Shown piece by piece: positions 24,067-31,984 of a stretch of DNA of 35,305 nucleotides. The DNA is from an uncultured Erwinia sp. (GTDB lineage: Bacteria; Pseudomonadota; Gammaproteobacteria; Enterobacterales; Enterobacteriaceae), in contig CAJYIY010000030.1 in assembly GCA_913775305.1 (NCBI GenBank), forward strand, positions 1 to 35,305. The letters are read 5' to 3'. How positions within the stretch are numbered: position 1 is the first letter of the stretch; the number at the start of each line of letters is the position of its first letter. The notes beneath the pieces are model-generated. The model was given only the letters and a program-made list of their open reading frames with translations, was not told where the DNA came from and did not search any database. The position numbers were made by a program, and so were the translations under genes.

Positions 24067-25188
24067 ATGCAAAGAGTCAGAATCGGACTGATCGGTACCG
24101 GCTATATCGGACGCTGCCACGCAATCGCATACGCTCAGGCTTCAACGGTTTTTAAGCTGAAGGGCGAACTGGTGCGCGAGATGGTCGCCGAAGTTAACCC
24201 GGATGTAGCGCGCGCTCAGGCCGCAGCGCTGGGCTTTAACCGATCGACCGGAGACTGGCGGGAGCTGGTGGCTGATGACAATATCGACGTGGTCGATATC
24301 TGCGCGCCGAACTTTCTGCACAAGGAAATGGCGCTGGAAGCGATTCGCCACGGAAAGCACGTTTATTCCGAAAAACCGCTGGCGCTGAATGTGGCGGATG
24401 CGGAAGAGATGGTTCGCGCGGCGGAAAAAGCCGGGGTGAAAACGCTGGTGGGCTTCAACTATATGAAAAACCCGACCAGCCAGCTGGCAAAAGAGATTAT
24501 CGCCAGGGGGGAAATCGGTGAAGTGGTGCATTTTTACGGCACCCATAACGAGGATTATCTGGCGAACCCAAACACGCCGCTGGACTGGCACTGCCAGAAG
24601 GCGCTGGCCGGACTGGGGGCGCTGGGGGACCTGGCCGCGCATATCGTCAATATGGCGCACTTTTTGGTGGGGAACATCCGCGAAGTCAGCGGCGATATGA
24701 TGACGGTGATCAAACAGCGTCCGGACCCGAAAGATCCCACTACGCTGCGCGAGGTGGAAAACGAAGATCAGGCCAGCGCACTGCTGCGCTTTAACAACGG
24801 TGCGCACGGCGTGATTGAAACCTCGCGCATTGCCTGCGGCAGCAAAATGGGCCTGACCTATGTGGTGACCGGCACCAAAGGCACCCTGCGCTATACCCAG
24901 GAGCGTATGGCCGAGCTTGAACTGTATATCCATGACGAACCGGCGGGTCGTCAGGGCTTCAAAACTATCCTGACCGGGCCTGCTCACCCCGATTATGCGG
25001 CCTTCTGTATCTCTGCGGGTCACGGCATCGGCTTTAACGATCAGAAAACCGTCGAAGTGCGCGACCTGATTAACGGTATTGCCGCCGGTGACCGCATGTG
25101 GCCGGACTTCACAGAAGGCTTGCAGGTGTCCCGAGTGCTGGAAGCGATAGCCGTATCCGCTGCGGAAGGGCGCTGGATCACCGTCTGA
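24067..25188 (+). CDS. Gfo/Idh/MocA-family oxidoreductase
   Basis: An NAD(P)-dependent sugar or cyclitol dehydrogenase of 373 residues. The N-terminal Rossmann fold begins RIGLIGTGYIGRCHA (GxGxxG). VDICAPNFLHKEMALEAIRHGKHVYSEKPLAL contains the EKP motif with the catalytic lysine. The C-terminal domain includes GDLAAHIVNMAHFLVG, with the D...H pair used in catalysis. I start at the ATG at 24067, with AAGGA 6 bases upstream; the frame is open to 23914 but that part is AT-rich and non-coding. A palindrome lies in the promoter region. Substrate unknown; it could act with the convergent dehydrogenase gene, but they share no operon. Confidence 0.87.
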   Translation: MQRVRIGLIGTGYIGRCHAIAYAQASTVFKLKGELVREMVAEVNPDVARAQAAALGFNRSTGDWRELVADDNIDVVDICAPNFLHKEMALEAIRHGKHVYSEKPLALNVADAEEMVRAAEKAGVKTLVGFNYMKNPTSQLAKEIIARGEIGEVVHFYGTHNEDYLANPNTPLDWHCQKALAGLGALGDLAAHIVNMAHFLVGNIREVSGDMMTVIKQRPDPKDPTTLREVENEDQASALLRFNNGAHGVIETSRIACGSKMGLTYVVTGTKGTLRYTQERMAELELYIHDEPAGRQGFKTILTGPAHPDYAAFCISAGHGIGFNDQKTVEVRDLINGIAAGDRMWPDFTEGLQVSRVLEAIAVSAAEGRWITV

Positions 25189-25251
25189 TTCACCACCGAC
25201 GCTGTTAATACAACGCAGGCTGCTGGCGTGTTTGCCTGGCAGCCTGTTACA

Positions 25252-26118
25252 TCATTCCAGTCCGGCCCGGCGTGCTGCCACCTTCGCCAGCGCCGCCCAC
25301 TCCAGATCGCCTTCGTGGTGTGCCAGCGAGTCCAGACTGTTATCCCGCACCAGGCTCGCCAGCGGCAGCGGCACGTTTTTCTCCTCCGCTGCCTGCGCCA
25401 CCAGGCGCACGTCCTTCAGCCCCAGGCGGAGCTTAAAGCCCGGCGGCGTATACTTTTCCTGAGCAATCAGTTCGCCGTAGCCGGTGTAGGCCGGGCAGGC
25501 AAAAATCGTGCTGCCGGTCAGCGCAAAGAAATCCGCAGCGGGAATATCCCAGGCGCGAACCATGGCGCTGGCTTCGGCCATCGCTTCAATCGCGGCGGCC
25601 AGCATAAAGTTGTTCGCCAGCTTGGCGACCATCGCCTGCGCCGGATCGCTGCCGAAGTACCAGCTTTTTTGACCGAGGACATCAAACAGCGGCTGCACCT
25701 GCGCAATCAGTTCCGGATCGCCGGCGGTGAGGATCTGTAATTTTCCGGCGGCGGCCACGTCATTGCGACCCATCACCGGCGCGGCAAGATAGCGGATGCC
25801 TTGCTGCTCGCAGTAGTGCTGCATCTCATGGGTGAAGGCGACGGAGACGGTTGCCATATTGATCCAGATCGCACCGCGCGGAAGCTCGCCCTGACGCACC
25901 ACCGCATCGCGGGTGGTGTCATCGTCGGCCAGCATGCTGATCACCACGTCTGCCTGGCAGGCATCGGCAACCCGATCGCAGGCTTCTGCCCCCAGCGCCG
26001 CCATGCCGTGCAGTGCCCCAGCCGAGCGGTTCCACACTTTCAACTGATGACCTGCCCGAAGCAAATTCTTTGCCATAGGCTGGCCCATCGAACCCAGCCC
26101 GATAAATCCAATGCGCAT
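25252..26118 (-). CDS. NAD(P)-dependent beta-hydroxyacid dehydrogenase (3-hydroxyisobutyrate dehydrogenase / GarR type)
   Basis: A 288-residue oxidoreductase of the beta-hydroxyacid dehydrogenase family, which includes 3-hydroxyisobutyrate dehydrogenase and tartronate semialdehyde reductase. Family motifs appear in order: GFIGLGSMGQPMAKNLLRAGH (dinucleotide binding, residues 4-24), the substrate-binding region around APVMGRNDVAAAGKLQI, and KLANNFMLAAAIEAMAEA with the catalytic lysine near 166. The substrate motif lacks the usual DAPVSGG form (here AAPVMGR), so the substrate is uncertain. It converges on the MocA-family gene with 63 bp between the stops; CAGGCTGC/GCAGCCTG there can form a hairpin. 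Confidence 0.83.
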   Translation of the reverse strand: MRIGFIGLGSMGQPMAKNLLRAGHQLKVWNRSAGALHGMAALGAEACDRVADACQADVVISMLADDDTTRDAVVRQGELPRGAIWINMATVSVAFTHEMQHYCEQQGIRYLAAPVMGRNDVAAAGKLQILTAGDPELIAQVQPLFDVLGQKSWYFGSDPAQAMVAKLANNFMLAAAIEAMAEASAMVRAWDIPAADFFALTGSTIFACPAYTGYGELIAQEKYTPPGFKLRLGLKDVRLVAQAAEEKNVPLPLASLVRDNSLDSLAHHEGDLEWAALAKVAARRAGLE

Positions 26119-26205
26119 GCGTCACTCCTTCAATAAACGCGTCATACCCCGTGTTGATTGTAGCGGGTCTGCCGGCAAAGTATTTAATTTAAATGAGGGT
26201 ACGTG

Positions 26206-26225
26206 TATGATAATAATACTCATTT
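26206..26225. promoter_or_regulatory. Candidate Fur box before fepB
   Basis: TATGATAATAATACTCATTT resembles the Fur consensus GATAATGATAATCATTATC and ends 17 bp before the fepB start, where bound Fur would block transcription when iron is plentiful. Confidence 0.7.
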
Positions 26226-26242
26226 ACAATTGAAGCCTGACC

Positions 26243-27331
26243 ATGAAATCGAAATCCCCCGTTATTCGGCTGAGGTGGGTTGCTGCGGCACTGTTATCTG
26301 CTGCAATGCTCAGCGGCTGCGACCCGTCCTCCGATGAAGCGCAGTCAGCTCCCCGGCACAGTGTTACCGATCTCGATATCGCTCTGAACGAACCGCACGC
26401 AGCTGACCGCCACAATGCCACTCTGAATGCACAGCAAAGCTGGCCGCGCACTTTGCAAACGCCCAAAGGCCCGCTGACCCTGCAACAGGCTCCGCAGCGG
26501 ATTGTGTCAACCAGTGTGACCCTCACCGGCACGCTGTTGGCCATTCATGCCCCGGTTATTGGTTCCGGCGCAACCGGACGTAACTCAACCGTCGCGGATG
26601 AGCAGGGCTTCTTTACCCAATGGAGCCGGGTGGCGAAGGAACGCCAGCTGAAACCGCTGTACGTGACCGAGCCGAACGCTGAAGCGATCGCCGCCGAAGC
26701 CCCCGATCTGATTGTCATTGCCGCGACCGGCGGTGACTCGGCAATGAAACTGTACGATCGGCTGTCGACCATCGCGCCGACGCTGGTGATGGATTACGGC
26801 GACAAGAGCTGGCAGCAGCTGGCGCGTCAGCTGGGGGAGATCACCGGACATGAAGACGACGCAAAGAACGTGATAGCCCGTTTCGAGCAGCGGGTACAGG
26901 AGGTGAAGCAGAAAATCACTCTGCCGCCGCAGCCGGTTTCGGCGCTGGTTTACTATGAGGACGGGCGAGGGGTGAATCTGTGGACGCCGGAGTCAGCGCA
27001 GGGCAAGCTGCTGACCGAACTGGGTTTTACTCTGGCGATGCCGCCAGCGGATGTGCACGGCGGCACCAGTATGGGCCAGCGTCACGACATCATCCAGCTG
27101 GCCGGGGAGAATATGGCCGCCGGGCTGATCGGTAACACAATACTGCTGTTCTCATCGGATGATGATACGGTGCGGAAAGTGGAAGCCAATCCGTTCCTGA
27201 TGCATCTTGAGCCGGTCAGCGCGAAGCGGGTCTATTCGACGGGGCGGGATACCTTTCGTCTGGATTATTACAGCGCGACAAACATGCTGAACAGTATTGA
27301 GCAGAATTTTAAAGCGCCACAACCGGACTGA
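26243..27331 (+). CDS. fepB: Ferric enterobactin-binding protein FepB
   Basis: The periplasmic binding protein that delivers ferric enterobactin to the FepDGC transporter. Of 362 residues, the mature domain matches E. coli FepB: PQRIVSTSVTLTGTLLAIHAPVIGSGAT, VAKERQLKPLYV, DLIVIAATGGDSAMKLYDRLSTIAPTL, KSWQQLARQLGEITGHE and LWTPESAQGKLL. The N terminus is different. It carries a lipobox, LSGC with Cys29, so the protein may be lipid-anchored, followed by an extra stretch of about 40 residues before the conserved domain. The start ATG follows a candidate Fur box by 17 bp. The gene is convergent with entS. The divergent entCEBA genes found beside E. coli fepB are absent. Confidence 0.9.
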   Translation: MKSKSPVIRLRWVAAALLSAAMLSGCDPSSDEAQSAPRHSVTDLDIALNEPHAADRHNATLNAQQSWPRTLQTPKGPLTLQQAPQRIVSTSVTLTGTLLAIHAPVIGSGATGRNSTVADEQGFFTQWSRVAKERQLKPLYVTEPNAEAIAAEAPDLIVIAATGGDSAMKLYDRLSTIAPTLVMDYGDKSWQQLARQLGEITGHEDDAKNVIARFEQRVQEVKQKITLPPQPVSALVYYEDGRGVNLWTPESAQGKLLTELGFTLAMPPADVHGGTSMGQRHDIIQLAGENMAAGLIGNTILLFSSDDDTVRKVEANPFLMHLEPVSAKRVYSTGRDTFRLDYYSATNMLNSIEQNFKAPQPD

Positions 27332-27484
27332 GATCGCGCTGAAATCGCTTTAAGCCTGACCGGGTATCGCTTCAGGACGGGCGGGCCTGGCGATGCAGGC
27401 CGGGTCCACCAACGCGGCGTGATGATATGCGATAAGCCCTGTCGGGCGCATCCCGGCACCCGACGGTTGTTCTCAATCGCGCAA

Positions 27485-28756
27485 TCATCCCGCCTGCGGC
27501 GCCGACTCCTCCTCTGGCGCGGTCTCCTGCGGCGCACTCAGCGAGCAGCCGCGCAGCGTTTTCACCGAAGCCGCCAGCACCAGCGCCACCCCGGCTGCTG
27601 CGGCACCAAACGCCAGCACGCTCATCAGCGGGGCCAGCACCCGTCCCAGCACGCCCAGGCCCAACGCCCCCAGCGAATCGCCGCACACGTCCTGCGCCGT
27701 TCCCAGACTGTTAACCCGTCCCAGCAGCGCGTCCGGCGTGTGATGCTGAATCAGCATATATTGCAGCAGCGAGGCAATGGCGTTGCAGTAGCCGTAAACC
27801 ACCAGCGCCAGCAGGGCAGGCAGCATATGGCCGTACAGCCCCAGCGAAGCACTCGCGATAAAAGCCCCGGTTGCACTGACCAGCATCACCACGCCGGGGC
27901 GGGCGCTGCGTGGCACCCAGCCGCTGGTGAGTGCGCCAATCATTGCGCCCAGCGGCACCGCCGAATACATCAGTCCCAGCGCCGAAGGCTTCGCCTGATA
28001 GCTTTCCGCCAGCGCCGGGAACAGTACCCGTACCGCGCCCACCACGGCGATTAGCATGCCCAGCAGGACCACGGATCCGACCACTCTGTGCCGACAGACA
28101 AACTGCACCCCGCTGGCCAGCGCGCGCAGAGGATGCTCTGGCTCAGCCGGCTCCGGCTTCATCCGCGGCAGGCGTACCAGCGGGATCAGCGTAGCCAGCG
28201 TGCCGATTGCCGCCACGGCAAAGGCCCAGCCCACGCCGCCGGTGACGATAATCACTCCGCCGATCGCCGGGGAGAGAATGGCTCCCAGCCGCACGGTGAT
28301 CATGCTTAACGCCCCCGCCGCGCCGAGATTTTCGCGGCCAACCAGCAGCGGGATCACCGCCAGCAGCGCGGTCATGCCCAGCGCGCCAAAGAAACCGTCC
28401 CACGCCGCCAGCAGATAGAGGGCCCACAGCGAGGGGGCCGGGCTGAAGGCATTCAGGCTCAGTGCCACAAAGCCCAGTCCGCAGGTGCCGCGTGCAAACA
28501 GAATCAGCTTACGGCGATCGAGCCGATCGGCAAGGATGCCACCGAGCATTAACCCGATAAACATGCCCACGCCGTCCAGCGCCACCGCCACACCAACCAG
28601 CAGGGTGGACCCCGTCATGGCCTGGATCTGCACCGGAACGCCCACCGCCAGCATACCCAGTGAGAAGACCGAGAGCATACGGGCGCAGAAAATGGCGCGA
28701 AAGTTCGCGTTATCTTTGAGCAAACTGAAATCGAGGAGAATAGATGACTTAGCCAT
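27485..28756 (-). CDS. entS: Enterobactin exporter EntS (MFS)
   Basis: A major facilitator exporter that sends enterobactin across the inner membrane to the periplasm. There are about 12 hydrophobic helices. Sequence matching E. coli EntS includes FSLLKDNANFRAIF, GVPVQIQAMTGST, LADRLDRRKLILFARGTCG, YLLAAWDGFFGALGMTALLA, LVGRENL and LLGRVNSLGTAQDVCGDSLGA. I prefer the ATG at 28756: MAKSSILLDFSLLK aligns with the E. coli start and GGA lies before it. An ATG three codons upstream (28765) is the alternative. It is divergent from fepD, sharing a region with a strong Fur box, as in E. coli. Confidence 0.92.
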   Translation of the reverse strand: MAKSSILLDFSLLKDNANFRAIFCARMLSVFSLGMLAVGVPVQIQAMTGSTLLVGVAVALDGVGMFIGLMLGGILADRLDRRKLILFARGTCGLGFVALSLNAFSPAPSLWALYLLAAWDGFFGALGMTALLAVIPLLVGRENLGAAGALSMITVRLGAILSPAIGGVIIVTGGVGWAFAVAAIGTLATLIPLVRLPRMKPEPAEPEHPLRALASGVQFVCRHRVVGSVVLLGMLIAVVGAVRVLFPALAESYQAKPSALGLMYSAVPLGAMIGALTSGWVPRSARPGVVMLVSATGAFIASASLGLYGHMLPALLALVVYGYCNAIASLLQYMLIQHHTPDALLGRVNSLGTAQDVCGDSLGALGLGVLGRVLAPLMSVLAFGAAAAGVALVLAASVKTLRGCSLSAPQETAPEEESAPQAG

Positions 28757-28879
28757 AGTGTCCATAAGGTTCAGGATGAGCCGTTACCCGATCGGCGGAT
28801 GGACTCCGTCCGTGCAGGCGCGATGAATGCCGATTTGTTTCTGGCGGGCAGCATGGTAACATAATTGACTAATAACATT

Positions 28880-28898
28880 AATGATAATTATTATCATA
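28880..28898. promoter_or_regulatory. Strong Fur box between entS and fepD
   Basis: AATGATAATTATTATCATA has near-perfect arms ATGATAAT/ATTATCAT and is an excellent match to the Fur consensus. It sits between the divergent entS and fepDGC starts and probably controls both. Confidence 0.88.
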
Positions 28899-28931
28899 TT
28901 CATTTAATTGTATCAGAGAGGATTGTCAGGG

Positions 28932-29975
28932 ATGTCGCTCCACCGATCTCAGCGCGCAAACCTGCCGCAGCCGCGCAATGCGCGCTATATCTCCCGCCCT
29001 GGCGGAGCAACCCTCTGCCTGGCGCTACTGCTGCTGGTGTCCCTTGCCAGCCTGACGATCGGCGCGCGGCCCATCGCGCCCGCCGTGGTCTGGCAAAGCC
29101 TGCTCGGTGAGATGCAGGGGCCGGACAGCACGATTATCTGCAACGCCCGCCTGCCGCGCACCCTCGCCGGACTGCTGGTGGGCCTGGCGCTCGGCGGGGC
29201 AGGTGCGGTGATTCAGGCGCTGACCCGCAACCCGCTTGCCGATCCCGGTATCCTCGGCGTCAATGCCGGTGCCAGCTTTGCGATGGCCACAGGCATGACC
29301 CTGTTCGGGGTGAACAGTATGGCGGGCGGGCTGGGCTTTGCGTGGGGCGGGGCGCTGGCGGCCAGTGTTGCCGTCTGGCTGATTGGCACCCTGGGCGGTG
29401 GCCGGGTCAATCCGATCCGCCTGACGCTGGCGGGTGTGGCGCTCAGTGCGGTGCTCGGCGGGCTGACCTCCTCACTGTCTTTGCTGAATCCGCAAACCTT
29501 TGATCAGCTGCGCTTCTGGCAGGCCGGTACGCTGGATATCCGCAATCTGTCCCCTCTGGCGGTGGTCGCGCCCGCTATTCTTACCGGTGCCGCGCTGGCG
29601 CTGGCGGCATCACGTTCGCTCAACACCCTCAGCATGGGGGACGATCTGGCGGCCGCGCTGGGTACTCAGGTGGTGGCGATTCGTCTGCTGGCGCTGCTGG
29701 CGGTGATGCTGCTCTGCGGTTCCGCCACCGCGCTGGTTGGCCCGATCGGTTTTGTCGGGCTGATGGTGCCGCACGTGGCGCGCTGGTGGGTGGGATCGGA
29801 CCAGCGCTGGATCCTGATTTACTCTTTTTTAATGGCCCCGATCCTGCTGCTGACGGCGGATATTGCTGGCAGGCTGATGGTTCAGGGCGAGCTGCGGGTG
29901 TCCATCGTCACCGCGCTGATTGGCGCGCCGGTGCTGATCTGGCTGGTTCGCCAGCGTAACAACTCAGGAGGATGA
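28932..29975 (+). CDS. fepD: Ferric enterobactin ABC transporter permease FepD
   Basis: One of two membrane subunits of the FepBDGC importer, of the FecCD/BtuC permease family with about 9-10 helices. The 347 residues contain PRTLAGLLVGLALGGAGAVIQALTRNPLADPGILGVNAGA, the family signature, and GPIGFVGLMVPHVARWWVG, the coupling region that contacts the ATPase FepC. I begin at the ATG at 28932 (AGAGAGGA upstream); the frame could extend to a TTG at 28908 but no ribosome site supports it. The N terminus has about 25 polar residues more than usual. The stop lies one base before fepG. Confidence 0.93.
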   Translation: MSLHRSQRANLPQPRNARYISRPGGATLCLALLLLVSLASLTIGARPIAPAVVWQSLLGEMQGPDSTIICNARLPRTLAGLLVGLALGGAGAVIQALTRNPLADPGILGVNAGASFAMATGMTLFGVNSMAGGLGFAWGGALAASVAVWLIGTLGGGRVNPIRLTLAGVALSAVLGGLTSSLSLLNPQTFDQLRFWQAGTLDIRNLSPLAVVAPAILTGAALALAASRSLNTLSMGDDLAAALGTQVVAIRLLALLAVMLLCGSATALVGPIGFVGLMVPHVARWWVGSDQRWILIYSFLMAPILLLTADIAGRLMVQGELRVSIVTALIGAPVLIWLVRQRNNSGG

Positions 29976-29976
29976 G

Positions 29977-31014
29977 ATGCACTCCCGAACGCTGCTGATT
30001 GGCCGTCCCCGCGGCTGGATAAATCTGCGACTCAGCGCCCGCGTACTGGGGATCAACGTGGCGCTGGGGTTGCTGGCGCTGGCGCTGGCGTTGTTTGCGC
30101 TCGGCTACGGCACGCTGCATATCGCTCCCGGTCAGGTGTGGCAGGCGCTGCTCGGTGAAGGTCCGGCCGGATTTCAGACCGTGGTGAACCAGTGGCGTGC
30201 GCCGCGTGTAGTGACGGCGCTGGTGCTGGGGGCCGGGCTGGGCGTCAGCGGCGCAATCTTCCAGTCCGCCATCCGCAATCCCCTCGGCAGCCCGGATGTG
30301 GTGGGCTTCAATACCGGCGCTTTTACCGGCGCGCTGATCGCTATCATTCTGTTCAACGGTAACGACTACCAGATTGCCGGTGGAGCGCTGATTGGGGGGA
30401 TCGCTGCTGCCGCGCTGGTCTATCTGCTGGCCTGGCGGCAGGGGATCATCGGTTTCCGGCTGATTATCGTCGGGATTGGGGTGGGCGCGGTACTGTCGGC
30501 GCTGAACAGCTGGCTGATACTCAGTGCCTCGCTGGAAAGCGCGATGAGTGCCGCCCTGTGGGGAGCCGGTTCACTGAACGGTATCACCTGGAACAAAGCA
30601 CAGCCCGCGCTGGTACTGGTGCCGCTGACGATGATTGCCACGCTGCTGCTGGGACGCCGACAGCAGCTGATGGAGATGGGGGACGACAGCGCCCGCGCGC
30701 TGGGCATCAACGCCGGGTCGAGCCGGCTGTGGCTGATGCTGGGCGGCATAATCCTGTCCGCCGTGGCCACCGCCACCGCCGGGCCGATTGCGTTTATTGC
30801 GCTGGCGGCCCCCCAGATTGCCCGCCGCATGACGGGCGCCAGCGCGATACCGCTGTTTTCCGCCGCGACCACCGGAGCGCTGCTGCTGCTGCTGGCCGAT
30901 GTGATTGCTCAGCACGCCTTCAACGAGATACAGCTGCCGGTGGGGGCGGTGACCATCAGCATCGGCGGCCTGTATCTGATCGGCTTACTTATCAGGGAGT
31001 CTCGTTGTTCATGA
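29977..31014 (+). CDS. fepG: Ferric enterobactin ABC transporter permease FepG
   Basis: The partner permease of FepD in the inner membrane, 345 residues of the FecCD family. It shows RAPRVVTALVLGAGLGVSGAIFQSAIRNPLGSPDVVGFNTGA and, near the C terminus, AGPIAFIALAAPQIARR, the same two hallmarks as FepD. About ten hydrophobic helices follow a short cytoplasmic N terminus. A CAGGAGG ribosome site lies inside the end of fepD, so translation is coupled, and the 3' end overlaps fepC by four bases. Order fepD-fepG-fepC is as in E. coli. Confidence 0.93.
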   Translation: MHSRTLLIGRPRGWINLRLSARVLGINVALGLLALALALFALGYGTLHIAPGQVWQALLGEGPAGFQTVVNQWRAPRVVTALVLGAGLGVSGAIFQSAIRNPLGSPDVVGFNTGAFTGALIAIILFNGNDYQIAGGALIGGIAAAALVYLLAWRQGIIGFRLIIVGIGVGAVLSALNSWLILSASLESAMSAALWGAGSLNGITWNKAQPALVLVPLTMIATLLLGRRQQLMEMGDDSARALGINAGSSRLWLMLGGIILSAVATATAGPIAFIALAAPQIARRMTGASAIPLFSAATTGALLLLLADVIAQHAFNEIQLPVGAVTISIGGLYLIGLLIRESRCS

Positions 31015-31835
31015 CCGATTTGCCTTTCTCCTCCCGCCTTGCGGCGGCCGACTTAACGCTGGCCTATGATCAGAAGGTGATTGCCCGCGAACTCAGCGTG
31101 CAGATACCCGATCGCAGGTTTACGGTGATTATCGGCCCCAACGCCTGTGGCAAATCGACGCTGCTGCGGGCGCTGTGCCGCCTGCTGAAGCCGCGCAGCG
31201 GTCAGGTGCTGCTCGACGGCCGGGATATTCACCAGACGGGCACCAAAGCGCTGGCCCGGCAGCTGGGCCTGCTGCCGCAGCACGCGATTGTGCCGGACGG
31301 GATCGGCGTGGCCGATCTGGTGGCACGCGGGCGCTATCCGCACCAGACGCTGTTGAAACAGTGGAGCGAGGCGGATCGCCAGGCGGTGGAAGCCGCAATG
31401 CGGGCGACCAACGTCAGCGAACTGGCGCAGCGCCCCGTTGATGCGCTCTCCGGCGGTCAGCGGCAGCGGGTATGGGTGGCGATGGTTTTGGCCCAGCAGA
31501 CGCCGCTGCTGCTGCTGGATGAGCCGACCACCTGGCTGGATATTGCCCACCAGATCGAACTGCTGGATCTGTTCCGCCAGCTGAATCAGCAGCACGGCCA
31601 CACCCTGGTGGCGGTGCTGCATGACCTGAACCAGGCCTGCCGTTACGCCGACCATCTGGTGGTGATGAAGCAGGGGGCGATTATCGCCCAGGGTAAACCC
31701 GCCCACATTATCAGCCGTGAGCTGGTACAGCAGGTTTTCGGCATGGAGAGCGTGATTATCGACGATCCGGTTTCGCACACGCCGATGATTGTCCCCTGCG
31801 GGCGCTATCATCAGGCACCGGCAGCGGGACGATAA
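31011..31835 (+). CDS. fepC: Ferric enterobactin ABC transporter ATP-binding protein FepC
   Basis: The cytoplasmic ATPase that powers enterobactin uptake. The 274 residues contain a Walker A box (GPNACGKST, about residues 42-50), the Q-loop LLPQHA, the ABC signature LSGGQRQR, Walker B LLLLDEPTTWLD and the switch HDLNQA, all in the expected order. The ATG overlaps the fepG stop (ATGA), so the operon is fepDGC. It ends before a stretch with a terminator that belongs to the convergent entF. Fur control is expected from the box upstream of fepD. Confidence 0.94.
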   Translation: MTDLPFSSRLAAADLTLAYDQKVIARELSVQIPDRRFTVIIGPNACGKSTLLRALCRLLKPRSGQVLLDGRDIHQTGTKALARQLGLLPQHAIVPDGIGVADLVARGRYPHQTLLKQWSEADRQAVEAAMRATNVSELAQRPVDALSGGQRQRVWVAMVLAQQTPLLLLDEPTTWLDIAHQIELLDLFRQLNQQHGHTLVAVLHDLNQACRYADHLVVMKQGAIIAQGKPAHIISRELVQQVFGMESVIIDDPVSHTPMIVPCGRYHQAPAAGR

Positions 31836-31854
31836 CCGGGCGCATGAATTGAAA

Positions 31855-31878
31855 GAAAACCCCGGCAGGGCGCCGGGG
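31855..31878 (-). terminator. Intrinsic terminator serving entF
   Basis: CCCCGGC (31860-31866) pairs with GCCGGGG (31872-31878). On the minus strand it is followed by TTTTCTTTC, so it terminates transcripts coming from entF; on the plus strand no T run follows. Confidence 0.75.
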
Positions 31879-31915
31879 TAAACTGCCTGTATCAGGCGAA
31901 AAATAAACCCGACAT

Positions 31916-31942
31916 CCCCGGAAACGGTCAACGTTTCCGGGG
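31916..31942. repeat. Perfect 11-bp inverted repeat
   Basis: CCCCGGAAACG (31916-31926) and CGTTTCCGGGG (31932-31942) pair perfectly across GTCAA. There is no T run on either side. It lies between the convergent fepC and entF ends, 15 bp before the heptamer repeats, and may add to termination or stabilise mRNA ends. Confidence 0.8.
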
Positions 31943-31956
31943 GGCACTCAGCCGTT

Positions 31957-31984
31957 ACTCCTCACTCCTCACTCCTCACTCCTC
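31957..31984. repeat. Four heptamer repeats spanning the entF stop codon
   Basis: ACTCCTC is repeated four times on the plus strand. On the coding strand it reads as AGGAGTG-type units that encode the last residues RSEE and the TGA stop of entF. A gain or loss of one unit would shift the frame and change the C terminus. Confidence 0.85.

Noticed and set aside
25216..25246. Bidirectional terminator between the MocA-family and GarR-type genes
   Set aside because: An 8-bp stem exists but the loop is 15 bases and there is no T run, so I mention it only under the gene.
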